A DNA stretch of 64,000 nucleotides from Sphingobacterium sp. SYP-B4668 (GTDB taxonomy: Bacteria > Bacteroidota > Bacteroidia > Sphingobacteriales > Sphingobacteriaceae): contig NZ_CP115483.1 in NCBI RefSeq assembly GCF_027627455.1, positions 5,084,001 to 5,148,000 on the forward strand, given 5' to 3'. The notes beneath the pieces were generated by a model. It searched no databases. It was not told the DNA's origin and worked only from the letters and a program-made list of their open reading frames with translations. Both the position numbers and the translations under genes were made by a program. Shown here in pieces: positions 33,233 to 42,856 of this stretch (within the stretch, counting starts at the first letter, position 1; the number at the start of each line of letters is the position of its first letter).

Positions 33233-34906
33233 TTAAGTATCGCTTGATCTAATCTTACGCTCCACCTTCTCGAGTAGGTGTTCAACTTTACGCTTTGCTG
33301 GAAGGGTCGTAATCTCTTTTGAAAGTGCTGTTTCCAACGCTTTCTTCGCACGAATATAATCTTTACGACTGTAATCATATTGCCCCTTTTGATAATACAC
33401 GCTCCACAATTCGGGATTTAATCGCTGGTAAGCTTCCCATTCTATCTCTGAAATCTCGCTTCCACTATCCATCCAATTCTCTATTTTCCGACTCTGTTCT
33501 TTGAATAGTTCAAAGTTCACGAGCATTTGTGTACTCCATGTAGTGTCTGCTACAATTGTCGCTGAAGATAACAACTGAGAGGTATAGGTCAACGAATCTT
33601 GTCCAAAAATATCCGTCAGATCGTAGGCCGTAAATGCTCCCAATTGATAAGGTTGAGTGGAGACCCAAAATCTCCGCTTTTGCGGTTGGAATACGACCGC
33701 ATGATGTGCCCATAATTGGTTCAAAGCTTTCTCATTTCCCAATCCTATATCTTGGCCTTCTTTGCCTTTTGTGTCCCTCAACAGCCCCACGACCTGCTCT
33801 GGAGTCAACTTCCCAGAATTGGATACGAAGTCATTGATTTTATCGTATCGATATTGCGAATGGCTTTCCTGAATATGCAACTGGTTGCGTTTATCCTGTG
33901 CATACTCCTCACTTTGGAAATGATTCGTACAGATTAGATAATCTGCATTGTCCACTTCATAAACACCAAATTTTTTAGGCGATATCTCGATGACAATCGC
34001 CCTATTGTCCGCCGCACTTCCAATCATCAGCGATTCTGAGACGAACACCTGCTTATCTTTAGCGATGGCAATAGCTTCTTCTAGATTAGTGGCATACTGC
34101 AAAATCTCCCTTGCGACAATAGAAATAGGCGCTCTCGCCACCAATGGTATGGTAGATTTACCTGCATTCATCGTGACCGTCAATCCTTCCAGATTCATCC
34201 CTGAGAGTACGCCCATCATACCAGGCCAAGAGACCGAAGCAAAGGGAATTCCATGTTCGGGCCGGATGAATGAGATCAATTTGTTCTTGGCGAATTCGTC
34301 CCCCACATAAAAATCAAAATTGCGTCCCAAGAGTAGTCCTCCATCTGCTGAGTTGTCACCCCATACAGCCAATGAGGAACAGCCTACAACCGCTAGGTCT
34401 TGCATAGAATGCCCAATATCATGTGCTCCATGGAGATAGAGTGCGCGTCGATATTGATCCGCTAGAAAATCATACTTGGGGTCACTATAGCGGGATAAGG
34501 CATATATCTCTTTCTTATACTCTTCGGGTATGTAGTGGGGCAGCTTTCGATTATACCACCTCATAAAGTGCATCAACCACCTTTGCTTAAACTTTGAAGG
34601 AACAAATTCTTCTAATTTATCAAAGAAAATCTGATCTTGCTGACGATACAAATCTTCTGTAAGTGCACCAATCTTGCTACCGATCTCAAAAGGAGGGCCT
34701 GATACATACAATTCCCAATTTGCATATTTATTCTTAATTAGAAAATCATTCCCAATTGCTCTGAGGGTGTCTATCTGGACGGCAAAGGAGTATGGCTGAT
34801 CTTGCTGCGAAAATACACTTAGATCGGGGAGATCCCGCTTATGCCTAACACTGCAGGACGACAGCAGTAAACAGGACATCAATAGCCATATCGAGACTTT
34901 AAACAT
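33233..34906 (-). CDS. C45-family autoproteolytic acyltransferase/hydrolase-like lipoprotein
   Basis: 557 residues from ATG 34904-34906 (MFKVSIWLLMSCLLLSSC). The lipobox LLSSC (Cys18) makes it a lipoprotein of the periplasm or outer membrane. The Ntn-hydrolase segment VVGCSSLAVWGDNSADGGLLLGRNFDF has Cys176 as the likely nucleophile exposed by self-cleavage, as in acyl-CoA:6-aminopenicillanic acid acyltransferases. ALYLHGAHDIGHSMQDL and WPGMMGVLSGMNLEGLTVTMNAG also fit. The C-terminus has a TPR-like helix pair (YQKGQYDYSRKDYIRAKKALETAL). Its start overlaps the upstream FAD gene by 8 nt, so translation is coupled. Inside a pigment cluster it could transfer or hydrolyse the polyene ester; that is inference. 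Confidence 0.85.
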   Translation of the reverse strand: MFKVSIWLLMSCLLLSSCSVRHKRDLPDLSVFSQQDQPYSFAVQIDTLRAIGNDFLIKNKYANWELYVSGPPFEIGSKIGALTEDLYRQQDQIFFDKLEEFVPSKFKQRWLMHFMRWYNRKLPHYIPEEYKKEIYALSRYSDPKYDFLADQYRRALYLHGAHDIGHSMQDLAVVGCSSLAVWGDNSADGGLLLGRNFDFYVGDEFAKNKLISFIRPEHGIPFASVSWPGMMGVLSGMNLEGLTVTMNAGKSTIPLVARAPISIVAREILQYATNLEEAIAIAKDKQVFVSESLMIGSAADNRAIVIEISPKKFGVYEVDNADYLICTNHFQSEEYAQDKRNQLHIQESHSQYRYDKINDFVSNSGKLTPEQVVGLLRDTKGKEGQDIGLGNEKALNQLWAHHAVVFQPQKRRFWVSTQPYQLGAFTAYDLTDIFGQDSLTYTSQLLSSATIVADTTWSTQMLVNFELFKEQSRKIENWMDSGSEISEIEWEAYQRLNPELWSVYYQKGQYDYSRKDYIRAKKALETALSKEITTLPAKRKVEHLLEKVERKIRSSDT

Positions 34907-36416
34907 GATTCCCAATTTTACGAATGAGATAATCTGCTCCCAGCATTTCGGAACAGGTAATTGCGGCTCCAATCGTCACCCCCAAGATGCCATGCATGTT
35001 GACCCCCTGACCTGTGAAAAATAGGTTTTCAATCTTGGATTTTGGCGCAATGAAATGCTTGAGCGGATGGTTAGAATCCTTTACATGTCCGTATAGATTA
35101 CCACGTGTGACGCCGATATAATCGCGATAAGACAACGGTGTAGAAGCATAGGCGTATCGAATGGCCTCTCTTATTCCAGGATATTGTTCCTCTACCTTAT
35201 CGATAAAACAATCTATCTTCTCCTGCTTAAATTGTTGATAAGCATCATCCCGATCTCCGCCTTTCAAGACTGTATTATAGGTATTCTCCCATTGCTTGAC
35301 CTCTTCATAATCCATAAAGGTAATACATGTCATGCTATCCGCATACATTTGATCTTCGACAGAAACACCCATCGACAGCATATAATTTGCCGGCCAGGAT
35401 TTGCTTGCATGACTATCCGTACTCCAGACCTGGTCATAGGTATCCGAGTAATATAGATTATTGTTGCGATAGGGAATTACATCCTTTTTCAACACCAAAA
35501 AGATACTAAATGAAGACGTGGTGACCTGCAATTGTTGTACGCGACTGTAGTATGCCTTCCGAAAATGTTCCCGCCCAATCATTTGCAAAGTCGTCTTGGG
35601 ATCTATATTTGAGATAAATCGCTTCCCTTGGATACGGAACCCGTCCTTGGATACAACGCTCACAATTTTATTGTCTACAATTTCAAAATCGACTATTTCG
35701 GTTTTACGAAAAGCCTCTCCTCCTGATTTTCGAAGTTCTCTTAATAACAACTTCGTAATCTGACTTCCGCCATTTATACATCGATAGGCCGACTGTATAT
35801 AAGAATTGACGGAAAGCGCATGTACGTAAAAAGGTGTTTTGTCACCATCTCCAGCATACAACAAGCTAGTACCAGCCAATACAGCTCTTAATTTAACATT
35901 TGAGGTCAACTGCTCAAAATAGCACTTGGCATTTACGCCTAGGATATTTACATCATAGTGATGATCCGTCGAAATATGGTAGAGGGGAAACATGGCGCAG
36001 GTATCCTGAAGGTCCTTGACATACCGTCGCAGCGCAATCTCCTCTTCGGGAAAGTGGGGAATTAGTTGCTCGACAAAATTATCATATCCCTGTGCATGAG
36101 GATATACGGTTTTATCCATGCCAAAAGTGACGATATCGTATCCATCCATATCCATCCGCTTCAATCTCAGTTCGTCCACTATCCCTAAATAATCAAAATA
36201 ACGGTATAGGTTCTGCCCCTTTTCAAGCCCACCAAGATAGTGAACACCTGTATCAAATATTGTCTTATTGCGAGAGAATGTCTGCAAATTACCTCCAAAT
36301 TGGTTGTTCTTCTCTAATACACAGACAGACAGTCCCTCCTTGGCCAAAATAATAGAAGAGGCTAGGCCTCCCAGCCCACTTCCAACAATGACGATATCGT
36401 AAATCTTGTTATCCAA
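34899..36416 (-). CDS. Phytoene-desaturase-like FAD-dependent oxidoreductase of the pigment cluster
   Basis: 505 residues if translation starts at TTG 36416 (LDNKIYDIVIVGSGLGG). The frame runs to another TTG at 36443, and no ATG lies in the N-terminal region. The 36416 start is preferred because it sets the dinucleotide-binding motif GSGLGG near residue 12 and overlaps the upstream stop by a few bases. Further CrtI-family features are VLEKNNQFGGNLQTFSRN, FDTGVHYLGGL and the C-terminal FFTGQGVNMHGILGVTIGAAI. Such enzymes desaturate or isomerise polyenes. Genes like this recur in flexirubin clusters; the exact step is not clear. Confidence 0.85.
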   Translation of the reverse strand: MDNKIYDIVIVGSGLGGLASSIILAKEGLSVCVLEKNNQFGGNLQTFSRNKTIFDTGVHYLGGLEKGQNLYRYFDYLGIVDELRLKRMDMDGYDIVTFGMDKTVYPHAQGYDNFVEQLIPHFPEEEIALRRYVKDLQDTCAMFPLYHISTDHHYDVNILGVNAKCYFEQLTSNVKLRAVLAGTSLLYAGDGDKTPFYVHALSVNSYIQSAYRCINGGSQITKLLLRELRKSGGEAFRKTEIVDFEIVDNKIVSVVSKDGFRIQGKRFISNIDPKTTLQMIGREHFRKAYYSRVQQLQVTTSSFSIFLVLKKDVIPYRNNNLYYSDTYDQVWSTDSHASKSWPANYMLSMGVSVEDQMYADSMTCITFMDYEEVKQWENTYNTVLKGGDRDDAYQQFKQEKIDCFIDKVEEQYPGIREAIRYAYASTPLSYRDYIGVTRGNLYGHVKDSNHPLKHFIAPKSKIENLFFTGQGVNMHGILGVTIGAAITCSEMLGADYLIRKIGNHV

Positions 36417-39400
36417 TGACGTTCGCTTTATTAAAAACAGCAATTACACCCGCTGAGTGTTCCTCTACATACCCCGCTTTTGGAAGTAAAAATCTAATTC
36501 CCTGATTTTGGAATATTACAATTTTACTAAACCGCACCATTTTTTCCAATTCTATTGCATCAGGCAAAAGAGGCTTGGATATCAATAGTGTGCTCGCCTG
36601 CTCTCCTAAAGAATCTGTGAAGTGCAAATGACGGTGTATCTTCAAATAGTTTAATTTGGCTACCTGCCGCTTTTGTTCACTGGCTATATAGCTATATATT
36701 TTTCGACCGGATTGCTGCAAGAGAAGCAGGTAATCCAATTCTCCATGATCAGCAGCCCAATGTACGATAGTCTCATCTGCCGCAAAAACATTATTTAAAG
36801 CATAATACTCCTTCGAATACTGGGTTAGATTCCTTTTGACCTGTTGATAGATTTCTTCCTCTTTATATAAATAACTCAATAACAGTTTCTTTCTAAAATA
36901 GTCTTCATTTTCCAGAGTTGTTCGGAGTTCCTGGAATTCCTGTCGAAAAATTTGCGTAATGCGCTTGGTGCGAATACTATATTGGTCGCCAATGCTCGTA
37001 TCGTCATATGCAATACGCTTTCCAATGCGGACGGAAATTGTTCCATCATACACGACAAAATCACCTTTGGGCATTACCTCTGAATTCCCATGGATATACA
37101 TGGGTACAATATCCACTTGCAGACGTTCTGCCAAAAAGAATGCGCCTTTATGGAATCTTTTGACCGTATTATCATACGAACGTGTCCCTTCAGGAAAGAC
37201 CATCAGCGAGTAACCCATTGCTATCTTTTCCTTCAGCACGTCTATACTATCTTCCACTCCGTCCATGACGGGATAAAATCCGGCTGCCCGCACCACCTTT
37301 CCGAATACAGGCGAATTCCACACCCATTTGTTGACCAAAAAGATAATACGCCAAGCATACTGTCCAATCGTCAATGTGTCCAAAAAGGAGGTATGGTTGG
37401 CAACAATAACGGCCGGTCTATCAAAAGTCTCCTGATAGGGATTGAAGAATTTATTTTTGACAAATGGATTGAGATGTAGCACCGACCACATGTATTTTGC
37501 CATCAACTTAGAAAATAGGTCTTGTCTACGTTGCTTCGAGATAGGAAGCCCTTTCAGCACTACCCGACCGATAAGGGACGAGAACAGAGTAGCAAACCCG
37601 TAGTAGATAAAAAATAAAATACTGAAAATGAATAACCGTAGCGTAATAGGAGAAAGCCCCTTCCTCGCCCGGTTAGTAATGAACGACCGGAACAAAATCG
37701 GATAGAAGACAAAGGTCACAATTACGGCGGCAAATACTCCGACTAGGGATACCGTCGAAATGGAAATCAAAGCCGGATGCTTTGCGAATACCAATGCCCC
37801 TATCGCCAAGATAGTAGTCAATACTGCCAGCAATATGGAGGTCCGATATGCGGGCAATCCATCTTCTCCATCCGTATACTCCTTTTGAAGTGCGCTTGTC
37901 ATGAAAATGCTAAAGTCTACCCCGTGACCGAATACTAATGTACATACGATGGCACTAAAGATGTTGAACTCCAGACCAAATATCCCCATCAAACCAGCCG
38001 TCACAAGCGCTGTCAAGCCAATCGGGATGGCGCTCAGTAAGACGAGTTCGATACGACGGAAGAAGAGCCATAGAATAATCAGAATAGCTATAAACGAATA
38101 ATTAATCAGGTTGTTGAAATCTGCATTCAACTGTCCTAGAAATGTCTCGCTCAAATTCTTCCGATCCACCACTATGGTATAAGGTTCCTGCTCTATGCGT
38201 ATAACAAATGCATCCCTTTGCTTTTCCTCCATTTTCACCAAAGCAGCTATTGTGAACAAGCCATCTTGGTGAGACACAAATTCCTTTACGCCCATCGCAT
38301 CTACCAACTGATAATCAGCAAAAGACAGTAAGCGGTCTGGTTTCTTTTCGACCATTTCATAGAACGACTGATGCGCATTAGTCTTAAAACCATAGTGTTG
38401 TCCAGCGGCTATCAGTTCTCGCTTGACGGCATCAAATCTATTGACCTGCCAAAAGTGTGTCCAATTACTATATTTTAATTTTTGTGTTGCTGATGACATC
38501 ACCAATTCCCCCACACCTGAATAATTCACAATTGCTCCCGTAGCCTTCTGCTCCTTCAGCACTGTTGTCAATGCGCTGTGGCGATCCATCGCCTCATCGA
38601 AACTGGTTCCATATGACACGACATACACTGATTTCTCTGCCGATGCGGCGAGTGTATCCAATTTCAGCTCGGCTTGCTTAAGTGCTTTTGGAAAATAATT
38701 GAGCGAAGATAAATCGTTATTGAACTGCACCTTGTCGAAAGTAAAACAGCTCGCTACAATCAGAATCAAGCATGCCCCGATGAGGACCTTACTTTTATCA
38801 AAAGGAAATCGAGCCAATCTATCTATCCAGGAAGAGCGCTCCAATTCCTGCTTTGGTTTATACAGATGCGGTATGATAACCAGCGAAAAAATAGCGGAGA
38901 AGAATATATTGATAGATGCAAAAATTCCAAGATCGACCAAAGCTTCAGATTTTACAAAGAGCAGGCACAAAAATACCACAGCATTGGTGGCACTACTCAT
39001 AATCAAAGGCTTCGTTATTTCTTTAAATAGGCTTTCGATCGACGTTTGCCGTTTATAATGGGTTAATATATGCAGGGCATAGTCAATTGTGATGCCGATA
39101 AGCACAGCTCCAATACTTAATGATATGGCCGATATTGTTGGTTTGAGCAACGCTAGACACGCAATGGCAAAAACACTCGAAAAAATAGTCGGAATAAAAA
39201 TAAGAACCGGAACGAGTAGTCGCCTGTAAAAAACAATCAGGAGTACCATGAGTACCGACATCGAAATCAATACCGTAGTGACGATGTCACTTTTGATCTG
39301 TTTGGCATTCGCCACCGCTACTAATGAAGCTCCGAAGTACGAAATATCGGTCTTTCCTTGGAACGTAGTATTCAAGCTATCCCGGATTTGCTCGAGACCT

Positions 39401-40086
39401 TTTACAAACAATGTATTGTGGGCAGTCTCAGCACCACTGTATTTGGGACTGATAAATAGAACAATCGCACTCGAATCAGATGAGGTGATATAATCGTTTA
39501 GAAGTATAAAATAATCGCCAACATGTTGTTTTTGCAGTTTCTGCAAAGCTATCCAAGTCAATCCCAATGGGTCTTGCTGAATAAAACGTCCCGTGACCAT
39601 CCCACTGGGTGAGATTAAATTGTTAAAATTAGCCGCTACCTGACTCTTGATACTATCTGGCCATAAGCGCCGATGAATGAAACTATAGTCAGCCGAATCC
39701 AAAAATAGGGGTAAATGCTGGTAGACAAAATCAATTGTCTGCTCGACATCCTCTTGTCCTACCCGACCTTGCACAGATGTGTAATAGTTGCTAAGAGTGG
39801 ATAGGGAATCTAGGAAAGCATCTGCGATATCGGACAACTCAGTTGTCTGTTCGGGTGCTCTATTTTCAATAATAACCGCAATCTTATCTGAAAAATTGAG
39901 TTGCTTCAAGACCTTAGAGGTCATATCGCTACGTTCACTCTTGGGGATAATACGGGTAATATCCTCTTCAAATTGAATCTTGGAAGCCACGATTCCAGTT
40001 CCTAGCAAAAAAGCTAGCGCCACACCGATAGACACCAGTTTATGCTGATCTACAAACTTATATATGCCGTAAAACAGACGATGCAT
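36409..40086 (-). CDS. MMPL-family exporter fused to PlsC-type acyltransferase and degenerate methyltransferase-like domain
   Basis: 1225 residues. Residues 1 to about 830 are an RND/MMPL transporter: first membrane helix near 20, large periplasmic loops and two clusters of helices (e.g. VLIGITIDYALHILTHYKR, VFGHGVDFSIFMTSALQKEY, the conserved D-containing helices). About 885-1040 is a lysophosphatidate-type acyltransferase with NHTSFLD (897-903) and FPEGTRS (about 964). The last 180 residues (IVHWAADHGELDYLLLLQQ, KIYSYIASEQKRQVAK) resemble a class I methyltransferase core whose glycine-rich loop and acidic residue are lost. It overlaps the glycosyltransferase stop by one base (TAATG). In flexirubin and aryl polyene clusters MMPL proteins move the product or its precursor across the inner membrane. 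Confidence 0.9.
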   Translation of the reverse strand: MHRLFYGIYKFVDQHKLVSIGVALAFLLGTGIVASKIQFEEDITRIIPKSERSDMTSKVLKQLNFSDKIAVIIENRAPEQTTELSDIADAFLDSLSTLSNYYTSVQGRVGQEDVEQTIDFVYQHLPLFLDSADYSFIHRRLWPDSIKSQVAANFNNLISPSGMVTGRFIQQDPLGLTWIALQKLQKQHVGDYFILLNDYITSSDSSAIVLFISPKYSGAETAHNTLFVKGLEQIRDSLNTTFQGKTDISYFGASLVAVANAKQIKSDIVTTVLISMSVLMVLLIVFYRRLLVPVLIFIPTIFSSVFAIACLALLKPTISAISLSIGAVLIGITIDYALHILTHYKRQTSIESLFKEITKPLIMSSATNAVVFLCLLFVKSEALVDLGIFASINIFFSAIFSLVIIPHLYKPKQELERSSWIDRLARFPFDKSKVLIGACLILIVASCFTFDKVQFNNDLSSLNYFPKALKQAELKLDTLAASAEKSVYVVSYGTSFDEAMDRHSALTTVLKEQKATGAIVNYSGVGELVMSSATQKLKYSNWTHFWQVNRFDAVKRELIAAGQHYGFKTNAHQSFYEMVEKKPDRLLSFADYQLVDAMGVKEFVSHQDGLFTIAALVKMEEKQRDAFVIRIEQEPYTIVVDRKNLSETFLGQLNADFNNLINYSFIAILIILWLFFRRIELVLLSAIPIGLTALVTAGLMGIFGLEFNIFSAIVCTLVFGHGVDFSIFMTSALQKEYTDGEDGLPAYRTSILLAVLTTILAIGALVFAKHPALISISTVSLVGVFAAVIVTFVFYPILFRSFITNRARKGLSPITLRLFIFSILFFIYYGFATLFSSLIGRVVLKGLPISKQRRQDLFSKLMAKYMWSVLHLNPFVKNKFFNPYQETFDRPAVIVANHTSFLDTLTIGQYAWRIIFLVNKWVWNSPVFGKVVRAAGFYPVMDGVEDSIDVLKEKIAMGYSLMVFPEGTRSYDNTVKRFHKGAFFLAERLQVDIVPMYIHGNSEVMPKGDFVVYDGTISVRIGKRIAYDDTSIGDQYSIRTKRITQIFRQEFQELRTTLENEDYFRKKLLLSYLYKEEEIYQQVKRNLTQYSKEYYALNNVFAADETIVHWAADHGELDYLLLLQQSGRKIYSYIASEQKRQVAKLNYLKIHRHLHFTDSLGEQASTLLISKPLLPDAIELEKMVRFSKIVIFQNQGIRFLLPKAGYVEEHSAGVIAVFNKANVIG

Positions 40087-41273
40087 TATTCAGATAAATT
40101 AATTTTTCGACTGCATATCGAGAATAAAACAAAACTGGCGACACCGAACAATGATGCAGCCCCCAAAGCTAACGTAAAGCTACCGACCACATATTGTACC
40201 GCATGCTCCTTTAATCCCTGCCAATTGAGTTCAAAGGCATAAAAAGGATCAAACCCGTCGCCCAACAAGAGGGCCCCTGTCTGTAAAGACCCATATACAA
40301 TTACAGGAATAAAAGGTGGAATACTGATATTAGAAAACAAGAATGCCAATCCCTTATTCAACCGAAAAGCGATTGCCAGGGTAATTACAATCGCTGTTTG
40401 AAATCCCCAAAATGGGGCAATTCCCATAAACACGCCCAATGCTATGGAGAAAGATTTAGTAAGTGGAGAATCCGTGGTCCCCCAAACATCTTCTCTTAAA
40501 AAGGTTCTAAAACTTTTTTTTTTAAAGTTGAGAAAGAAATCTCTCGGCTTGATCCACAGTAAGGTAATGCAGACCAACACGGTATTCAGGATGCTGATTC
40601 GCACAAAATCCTTAAAGGGCCTAAAATGTGAAACCCGTTCCTCCGGATCATAAAGCACCTCAATGGGTACATTCTTCACCTCAATACCTTTCCATGCGGC
40701 ACGGACAATGACTTCAATCTCAAATTCAAACTTATCGGTGTATAACCTGGAGGGCAATGCTGCCAATGGATAAGCTCTAAAGCCGGATTGTGTATCAGTC
40801 AGTTTAATTCCTGTCTCAAACCAAAACCAGAAATTCGAAAACCGATTCCCAAAACTGCTGTTCTTTGGGACTGATTCATGTGTCATATTGCGACTTCCAA
40901 TCAGAAGAACGGGGTGCTGACGTCCTTGAATCTCAGATATAAATGCTGGAATGTCCTTCGCAAAGTGTTGACCATCCGAGTCTATGGTAATAGCATAATC
41001 ATACCCCAGTGCCTTGGCCTGTGCAAATCCTACTCGTAGCGCATTTCCTTTTCCCTTGTTCGTAGGGAGATGAAGTTGCTTAATCTGTGGATACTGTTGG
41101 AGTATAAAAGGAGTAGTATCCGTGGACCCATCGTTGATTACGATAATGGGTAGCGAGTACGCAAGCACTTCGTCCAATACACGGGCAAGTGTCCGTTCAT
41201 TATTATATGTTGGTACAATAATACAGATATCCTGCTCACATTTATCCGTCAAATGACTACTGAACTCCCCCAT
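40086..41273 (-). CDS. Family 2 glycosyltransferase with C-terminal DUF2062 membrane domain
   Basis: 395 residues. About 15-230 is a GT-A fold: IIVPTYNNERTLARVL, VINDGSTDTT, KGKGNALRVGF, and the metal-binding DSD at 98-100 in TIDSDGQHFAKDI. About 270-385 is DUF2062, with hydrophobic helices (IALGVFMGIAPFWGFQTAIVI, LAFLFSNISIPPFIPVIVYG). This fusion is common in flexirubin and aryl polyene clusters. It would add a sugar or phosphosugar to a lipid or polyene at the inner membrane; the acceptor is unknown. It shares one base with the exporter downstream. Confidence 0.92.
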   Translation of the reverse strand: MGEFSSHLTDKCEQDICIIVPTYNNERTLARVLDEVLAYSLPIIVINDGSTDTTPFILQQYPQIKQLHLPTNKGKGNALRVGFAQAKALGYDYAITIDSDGQHFAKDIPAFISEIQGRQHPVLLIGSRNMTHESVPKNSSFGNRFSNFWFWFETGIKLTDTQSGFRAYPLAALPSRLYTDKFEFEIEVIVRAAWKGIEVKNVPIEVLYDPEERVSHFRPFKDFVRISILNTVLVCITLLWIKPRDFFLNFKKKSFRTFLREDVWGTTDSPLTKSFSIALGVFMGIAPFWGFQTAIVITLAIAFRLNKGLAFLFSNISIPPFIPVIVYGSLQTGALLLGDGFDPFYAFELNWQGLKEHAVQYVVGSFTLALGAASLFGVASFVLFSICSRKINLSE

Positions 41274-41277
41274 ACCT

Positions 41278-41760
41278 CTAATTTAGTTTCTTCTTCTCGA
41301 CTTCGCTAAATACCTTAGATTGATTTGCATAATCTTTTATCAAGCTTTTCAATCCTGAGGACTGCTTACTGTATAACGCTATAATTTCAGATTTATCATT
41401 AGCGATTTCGGACTTATATTTTAATACTTTAGGACTATGCTCCTGCATAGCTAAGCGTATCAACCGGATTTCCACATTGGATGGATTCGAATCAATAAGC
41501 GTGGCTAATGTCTTTGCTCCTTCCGTAAAAAGCTTTTTTTTCTTCTCCTTGCCTTGTTCATAGCGTGCTTTAACCATCTTTGAAGAGGCCTGATACCCCT
41601 GTATGGTGGCATTTGACTTATTATAATCCTGAAGGGACGCGTAGAATTCATCTGCCGCAGTCTTAGAAGCTGCAGACTTCTTAAAATTCTCGCGAATAGT
41701 AGTCAGCTCAGTACCTGATTGACTAAAAATGAAAAAAAAACAAACAAGCAACACCTTCAT
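41278..41760 (-). CDS. Small exported coiled-coil protein of the pigment cluster, unknown function
   Basis: 160 residues. A short signal peptide (MKVLLVCFFFIFSQSG), then a helical, lysine-rich protein with coiled-coil character (ASKTAADEFYASLQDYNK, KMVKARYEQGKEKKKKLF, IASNPSNVEIRLIRLAM-like helix). The first base of its ATG follows the upstream TAG by one nucleotide, and the glycosyltransferase starts 4 nt after its stop, so it belongs to the operon. Conserved small exported proteins of this size are common in these clusters but have no assigned role as far as I know. A periplasmic helper for transport is a guess. Confidence 0.85.
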   Translation of the reverse strand: MKVLLVCFFFIFSQSGTELTTIRENFKKSAASKTAADEFYASLQDYNKSNATIQGYQASSKMVKARYEQGKEKKKKLFTEGAKTLATLIDSNPSNVEIRLIRLAMQEHSPKVLKYKSEIANDKSEIIALYSKQSSGLKSLIKDYANQSKVFSEVEKKKLN

Positions 41761-41761
41761 A

Positions 41762-42133
41762 CTATATGCATTTAAAATTCAAAGATAACTTCAATGCTAC
41801 TGTCTCACCAAAACGGCTTGTATTCTTAACTTGGTACCCTATATCTGCATCTCCTTTGATATCGATGTCCAAAATCAATTCTGGATTTATTTCTGGATTG
41901 ATGATTGCCATGAACTTCACATTGGAAGATTGTTCCATAAACAACGTCTGCTCAACAATTTGTTCAACAATCTCCTTTATGATTTGCATCATACACACTC
42001 CGGGCGTGACCGGATTATCCGGAAAATGGCCCTTGAAGATATCGTTATCCTTATTTAAACGAATCTTTGCAACGTGCTTTTGCGCATCTATCTGTGTCAA
42101 CGAATCAAGTCTATAAAAATCAGTCAATAACAT
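41762..42133 (-). CDS. Hotdog-fold 3-hydroxyacyl-ACP dehydratase-like protein
   Basis: 123 residues. FKGHFPDNPVTPGVCMMQII is the FabZ-type segment with the catalytic His (GHFP), and the rest is a single hotdog domain (NVKFMAIINPEINPELILDIDI). It has no acidic helix residue exactly as in FabZ that I can place with certainty. It would remove water from 3-hydroxyacyl-ACP during polyene growth, or act as a thioesterase or binding relative. It is the first of three hotdog genes in the cluster. Its downstream neighbour starts one base after its TAG. A 93-bp gap separates it from the lipoprotein gene upstream. Confidence 0.85.
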   Translation of the reverse strand: MLLTDFYRLDSLTQIDAQKHVAKIRLNKDNDIFKGHFPDNPVTPGVCMMQIIKEIVEQIVEQTLFMEQSSNVKFMAIINPEINPELILDIDIKGDADIGYQVKNTSRFGETVALKLSLNFKCI

Positions 42134-42226
42134 GGTAATCGCAATTTAAGTTTCAAAGATACAATGTTTGGATACAATCCCTATAAAATTATCGGTATCC
42201 ATATATTAAGTTTTCTGCAAAACTCA

Positions 42227-42856
42227 TTACAGGACGGTCTTTGTCAAACTAATCTTCAGCCGAATGGTTTTATGTGTAATGTCAATTTGATCCGCAGTCT
42301 TTCCATTGGATGTCTCAAATTCGTAAACGACCTGCTCTTTCCGCTTAGAGGCCTTCACAATTTTTGATAAAAATCCAGACTCCTTATCCATAAAGTAATA
42401 GGTATTTGACTTTTCCTTGACTTGATAGGCATCTTGGGTTACCAACGCATGGTGTACGACAGCATGTTGATGGGGAGATAATAAAGTCTTAAAATCTTCG
42501 TGCAACATGTTCAGCACCATTTTCCGATCGAGCTCCTCCATGACGTAATTAATCTTGAATACATGATTTCCGATGGTCAGGTCTACGAGCGTATTTCCAA
42601 AATCAGTTGTGAGGACCATCCGGTGTGTCACACTATCCATGCGTTTGACGATAAACAGCCCAGACAGCTCCCTTCCATAGATCTCCACATGGGCGCGATA
42701 GATATAATCAGTTTCTAAGGTCGAAAAATACGGATTGACAATCTCACGTTCAGTGGGTTCTTGTGAAATCACATCAGCAAGCTGATAAGATCGACAAGAG
42801 GTCAAGGTGAAGAGTAAACCACTAATTATTAAACACCGAATCGTCAACTTTTCCAT
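42227..42856 (-). CDS. Lipoprotein of the pigment cluster, unknown function (LolB-like position)
   Basis: 209 residues. Lipoprotein signal with LTSC at about 18-21. The rest is beta-rich (IYGRELSGLFIVKRMD, HRMVLTTDFGNTLVDLTI, NTYYFMDKESGFLSKIV, KTADQIDITHKTIRLKISL), compatible with a half-barrel of the LolA/LolB type, but I see no motif that proves this. It follows a LolA-like gene and overlaps its end by 35 bp, so the pair may form a carrier and outer-membrane acceptor for the pigment or its precursor. The pairing is inferred from position. Confidence 0.85.
   Translation of the reverse strand: MEKLTIRCLIISGLLFTLTSCRSYQLADVISQEPTEREIVNPYFSTLETDYIYRAHVEIYGRELSGLFIVKRMDSVTHRMVLTTDFGNTLVDLTIGNHVFKINYVMEELDRKMVLNMLHEDFKTLLSPHQHAVVHHALVTQDAYQVKEKSNTYYFMDKESGFLSKIVKASKRKEQVVYEFETSNGKTADQIDITHKTIRLKISLTKTVL

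Noticed and set aside
35184..35509. Plus-strand frames inside the phytoene-desaturase-like gene
   Set aside because: Shadows of a well-supported minus-strand enzyme; no domain seen.
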